In this document: positions 44,018-46,182 of the stretch, piece after piece
Numbering within the stretch: position 1 is the stretch's first letter
Layout of the letters: every line of letters begins with the position of its first letter
Source of the DNA: Prevotella sp.
Lineage (GTDB): Bacteria > Bacteroidota > Bacteroidia > Bacteroidales > Bacteroidaceae
Direction: 5' to 3'
DNA: 46,182 nucleotides
Assembly (NCBI GenBank): GCA_017459445.1
Contig: JAFUDJ010000001.1
Location: forward strand, 1 to 46,182
Position numbers and translations under genes: made by a program
Notes under the pieces: model-generated
What the model was told of the DNA's origin: nothing
Databases searched by the model: none
Seen by the model: only the letters and a program-made list of their open reading frames with translations

Positions 44018-44821
44018 ATGAAAATCAAGAATATTTTAACTGCTTGCCTCGTATGCTGTGGCTTTGCCGTAGCTTTCACAAGCTGCTCAAAAGACGACGA
44101 GCCGTACTTCTCTGCCAACGAGAATGATGCACCCCGTATCTTGAATACGGACATCCCCGAGGGCAAGGGGGGAGAACCCGGAGAGATTGCCAACATAGAG
44201 CGCACCACTAACTTCAAATTCGAGGTGATAGCCACGCCCGTCAACTATACTACCGTCACATGGTATCTTGACGACCAGCTGATTTACGAAGGCAATGAGA
44301 TTGACATGCCGTTACTGGCAGGCAACCACACGCTGAAGATTGTTGCTACCACCACCAAGGGACTTTCTACCTATCGCATCTGCAAACTAGTGGTGCGTCC
44401 CGCTGAGGGTGAATATCCCCTGACTATCGAGGACGCCGCTGGCACACGCTGGGGATGCGGTATGTGTACCGTGAGCAACGACGCCTATGTCGACCCTGGC
44501 ATCAAGGAGACCGTACTTTGGGAAGGCGGTGTCGACATCAACTGGGGTGATGCCAATGTGTTCCTCTCTGCTGAGGAAATGGCCAATGTTCCCGTAGGTG
44601 CAACTGTTCGTCTGGTCTATGAAATGATAGACGCCGAGTACCATGCCCTGCGTGTCACCAATCAGGACTGGTCAAGCGACATCGTTCCTCAGGTTGACGG
44701 CCTCGATGCCATTCCCAGCCCCTACGAGTTCACGTACACGGCAGACCATAAGGCTATTGCCGATGAAAAGGGCATGCTCGTTACAGGATTTGGCTATAAG
44801 CTGACCAAGGTCACTTTTTAG
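44018..44821 (+). CDS. Surface glycan-binding lipoprotein of the glucan locus
   Basis: A 267-residue lipoprotein. MKIKNILTACLVCCGFAVAF is followed by TSC at the lipidation site and an acidic SKDDE linker that favours surface export. Residues about 45-130 form an Ig/PKD-like fold (ATPVNYTTVTWYLDDQLIYE), and the rest is a beta-sandwich that may bind sugar (WSSDIVPQVDG). Its position after SusD is that of SusE/SusF-type or SGBP proteins, which hold glycan at the outer membrane. I do not recognise a specific family. The start at 44018 was chosen over an upstream in-frame ATG for the signal peptide. Confidence 0.75.
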   Translation: MKIKNILTACLVCCGFAVAFTSCSKDDEPYFSANENDAPRILNTDIPEGKGGEPGEIANIERTTNFKFEVIATPVNYTTVTWYLDDQLIYEGNEIDMPLLAGNHTLKIVATTTKGLSTYRICKLVVRPAEGEYPLTIEDAAGTRWGCGMCTVSNDAYVDPGIKETVLWEGGVDINWGDANVFLSAEEMANVPVGATVRLVYEMIDAEYHALRVTNQDWSSDIVPQVDGLDAIPSPYEFTYTADHKAIADEKGMLVTGFGYKLTKVTF

Positions 44822-44952
44822 AATACTGCGTGGGCGTCATACCCATCGCCCTTGAAACACTTGATGGTCGGCTGGTACAGAGCGCAGCATCACCGAGCCT
44901 ATGCCTACCGTCTCTGCTTGCTTCGGCTAAGCATTCCTGGAGTCGAAAGCAT
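44822..44952. other. Gene-free spacer after the glucan locus
   Basis: About 130 bases without a coding frame I can support and without a tRNA or clear promoter; it ends in the terminator hairpin. Confidence 0.5.
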
Positions 44953-45001
44953 AAAAAAGATTAACTCATGCAGGCTTTTCTTGCGTGAGTTAATCTTTTT
45001 T
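44953..45001 (+). terminator. 20-bp terminator hairpin
   Basis: Arms 44953-44972 and 44982-45001 pair over 20 bp with one wobble around a nine-base loop, and the last arm ends in TTTTTT. The TTG at its loop edge also has -33 spacing to the next promoter. Confidence 0.88.
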
Positions 45002-45003
45002 GT

Positions 45004-45011
45004 TACATTTG
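45004..45011 (+). promoter_or_regulatory. -7 element giving a near-leaderless mRNA
   Basis: TACATTTG ends four bases before the ATG at 45016. TTG lies 20 bases upstream inside the terminator hairpin. Confidence 0.6.
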
Positions 45012-45015
45012 CAGC

Positions 45016-45231
45016 ATGATTGAACAGGAGATGAAACGGGAAATGGGTAAGTGGTTAATGGACGTGGCGAAATACATGTTCACCGCTTTGCTTATTTCCA
45101 CGATTTTTGCCGACATGGAACAGCCGGTAGTGATATACTGCGCTTTGCTCTCAGCGTTTATCCTCCTTTTCTGGGGCTGGATATTATATGGAAGTAGTTT
45201 TGCAAATAAAAAGAAAAAAGACAAGAAATGA
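45016..45231 (+). CDS. Small two-span membrane protein (DUF6722-like)
   Basis: A 71-residue protein: a charged amphipathic start (MIEQEMKREMGKWLMDVAKY), two hydrophobic helices (about residues 20-33 and 38-58) and a Lys-rich end. It resembles the DUF6722 small membrane proteins of Bacteroidetes, recalled from memory and not checked. Function unknown. Its TGA overlaps the ATG of the next small ORF by ATGA. Together they form a compact, coupled pair. Confidence 0.7.
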   Translation: MIEQEMKREMGKWLMDVAKYMFTALLISTIFADMEQPVVIYCALLSAFILLFWGWILYGSSFANKKKKDKK

Positions 45232-45335
45232 ATACTATTATTATTGCAGGCTCTTTAGCATTGTTTGCAACAATTGTCGGAGTCTATTTCATCTATCAAG
45301 ATACTCATCAGAAGCATCAAATGATGACGGAGTAA
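45228..45335 (+). CDS. 35-residue single-span membrane protein
   Basis: An ORF starting MNTIIIAGSLALFATIVGVY and then FIYQDTHQKHQMMTE. One hydrophobic helix (residues 3-22) is followed by a short polar tail with three His. The ATGA overlap with the upstream membrane gene argues for coupled translation and against chance. Family not recognised; a two-protein membrane complex is an inference. Confidence 0.65.
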   Translation: MNTIIIAGSLALFATIVGVYFIYQDTHQKHQMMTE

Positions 45336-45445
45336 TAAATAAACAGAAGTTTTACATTAAAGTATCCTGTCTATGACGTAAACAAAGAAGGCAACAAAAC
45401 AAAAAAATTACTGAAACAACGTTGTACGATTAGAGATTACACTGA

Positions 45446-45574
45446 TGCAACCAGAACCGCAACGAGTGGGAAGAGAAGGCTAAGGACCTCGCTGCCCGCT
45501 TCATCAAGAACTTCAAGAAGTACGAGGGTAACGAGGCCGGTAAGGCACTGGTCGAGGCTGGTCCCAAACTGTAA
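45446..45574 (+). pseudogene. pckA: pckA 3' remnant
   Basis: About 40 codons reading [19 protein letters not shown], then [19 protein letters not shown] and stop, the C-terminus of ATP-dependent phosphoenolpyruvate carboxykinase (usually about 535 residues). Everything upstream is missing and an in-frame TGA lies at 45443. The region before it (45336-45445) shows an open but start-less, A-rich frame. Its own terminator survives at 45707. This is another truncated gene in the same part of the window. Confidence 0.8.
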
Positions 45575-45615
45575 GACGTGAGGGCGAAAGCAATCTCGCC
45601 CCACGGGAAACGAGT

Positions 45616-45689
45616 ATTTCCTGCATTTCCTGCACCCGACACTGATTTCCAGCGACTTACGACGTTTTTCCTGCACCTGAACCTGCACC
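45616..45689. repeat. Inverted-repeat element, left arm
   Basis: Contains CTGCATTTCCTGCACCC, GATTTCCAGCGACTTACG and CCTGCACCTGAACCTGCACC. Its reverse complement is at 45947-46032. Confidence 0.85.
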
Positions 45690-45706
45690 GATGTAGCAAA
45701 AAAATC

Positions 45707-45759
45707 CTGCACTGCGACTTCCCCTCCACTATAAGGGGGAAGAGCAGTGCAGTTTTTTT
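45707..45759 (+). terminator. Terminator downstream of the pckA remnant
   Basis: CTGCACTG with CAGTGCAG (8 bp) and an inner CTTCCCC with GGGGGAAG stem, followed by seven T's. Confidence 0.88.
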
Positions 45760-45817
45760 AAGTTCTGTTAACTAAAATCCCAAGATTCGTCCGCTTTTTT
45801 GGTACGAGGAGTCCGGG

Positions 45818-45871
45818 CTACTCGGACTATAGATACCAGCTACTCGGACTGTTGATACCAGCTACTTGGAC
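45818..45871. repeat. 22-bp-period array 3
   Basis: CTACTCGGAC, CTACTCGGAC and CTACTTGGAC begin at 45818, 45840 and 45862; the first two units end in GATACCAG. The period is the same 22 bp as in the two other arrays. Confidence 0.85.
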
Positions 45872-45946
45872 AAATAAGACACGCACTCCAAGCTCCTCTG
45901 TTTTTGTAGTCATGAAGACACCGTGTTTTACGGGTGAGCCAAGAAG

Positions 45947-46032
45947 GGTGCAGGTTCAGGTGCAGGTTCAGGTGCAGGAAAAACTGCGTAAGTCGCTGGA
46001 AATCAGTTCCGGGTGCAGGAAATGCAGGAAAT
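45947..46032. repeat. Inverted-repeat element, right arm
   Basis: Starts with 12-bp GTGCAGGTTCAG repeats, then CGTAAGTCGCTGGAAATCAG and GTGCAGGAAATGCAGGAAAT; inverse of 45616-45689 with small differences. The rest of the 45575-46165 gap holds the terminator and array 3. Confidence 0.85.
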
Positions 46033-46127
46033 GGCAATGCAGGGAAACTCGGTGCAGATTTAAATATATTTTCATTTTAAACCAAACAAAAGAGGCTCTT
46101 TTTTTGTTGCATACCAATTCTTTTTCG

Positions 46128-46135
46128 TACCTTTG
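46128..46135 (+). promoter_or_regulatory. -7 element for the gene at the right edge
   Basis: TACCTTTG followed by CAGCAG, 30 bases before an ATG preceded by AAGGA. Confidence 0.65.
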
Positions 46136-46165
46136 CAGCAGACAACCGATTAATAAGGAAGCAAT

Positions 46166-46182
46166 ATGGTAGTAGCGAATCC
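46166..46182 (+). CDS. Start of a gene running off the window
   Basis: Only MVVAN plus a partial codon are visible. Promoter, AAGGA ribosome site and ATG are well placed. The opening recalls Bacteroidetes PD-(D/E)XK-type conserved proteins that begin with similar residues, but five residues cannot decide. Confidence 0.45.

Noticed and set aside
45339-45445. Open frame reading LKYPVYDVNKEGNKTKKLLK before the pckA remnant
   Set aside because: No start codon and A-rich composition; may be a leftover of another gene but cannot be supported.
45430-46172. ORFs with VQVQVQEKLRKSLEIS and CRKCRK peptides
   Set aside because: They come from the inverted GTGCAGG repeat elements on both strands and lack coding signals.
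1-46182. tRNA or rRNA genes, insertion sequence transposases
   Set aside because: I saw no cloverleaf, rRNA motif or transposase sequence on either strand.

Overview
The window looks like a chromosomal segment of a Prevotella-type member of the Bacteroidales. The evidence is repeated TAnnTTTG (-7) promoters, weak use of Shine-Dalgarno sites, several Bacteroidetes-typical protein families (DUF349, DUF4290, an OmpH-MurI pair, Sus-type glycan genes) and secreted proteins that share a T9SS-like C-terminal tail. Everything here was read by eye; no database was searched.

Layout. 1-1147 (minus): kduD (partial) and kduI, uronate catabolism. 1321-3480: OmpH/Skp chaperone, glutamate racemase, and a convergent papain-like lipoprotein whose promoter lies in a 79-bp tandem repeat. 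4210-11121: a candidate pseudoknotted RNA, then two tandem cassettes, each a large surface protein followed by a 58-residue acidic peptide gene. 11327-17515: M6 metalloprotease, multidomain GH13 amylase and a CBM26 starch-binding protein. 17610-19545 (minus): TPR protein and a secreted alpha/beta hydrolase. 19684-25691: MATE exporter, rsmA/ksgA (minus), a flippase-like membrane protein and pepD. The spacers here hold a 30-residue membrane micropeptide gene and a probable noncoding RNA driven by near-copies of one promoter with an Fnr/Crp-like palindrome. 25808-36427: corA with a possible acidic leader peptide, DUF349 protein, GH43, tsaB, DUF4290, murA, rimM, dxr and rseP, which is core housekeeping. 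36484-37140: Ig-like lipoprotein.

37196-44821 is a beta-glucan/cellulose utilization locus: hybrid two-component regulator, two GH5 glucanases, GH94 phosphorylase, sugar transporter, SusD and a surface lipoprotein. Only the first GH5 and the last lipoprotein look intact. The regulator, second GH5, GH94 and transporter/SusD each lose their middle and change frame at one junction, and a pckA 3' remnant follows at 45446-45574. Either this is a decayed locus or sequence was lost in assembly; reads across the junctions would decide.

Non-coding structure is unusually rich: three intergenic arrays with an exact 22-bp period, octamer arrays between co-directional genes, a heptamer array before corA, a large inverted-repeat pair at the right end, and candidate leaderless genes. 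The best candidates for undescribed biology are the twin Fnr-box promoters (micropeptide and RNA), the pseudoknotted RNA at 4221-4400, the paired surface-protein/acidic-peptide cassettes and the 22-bp arrays.
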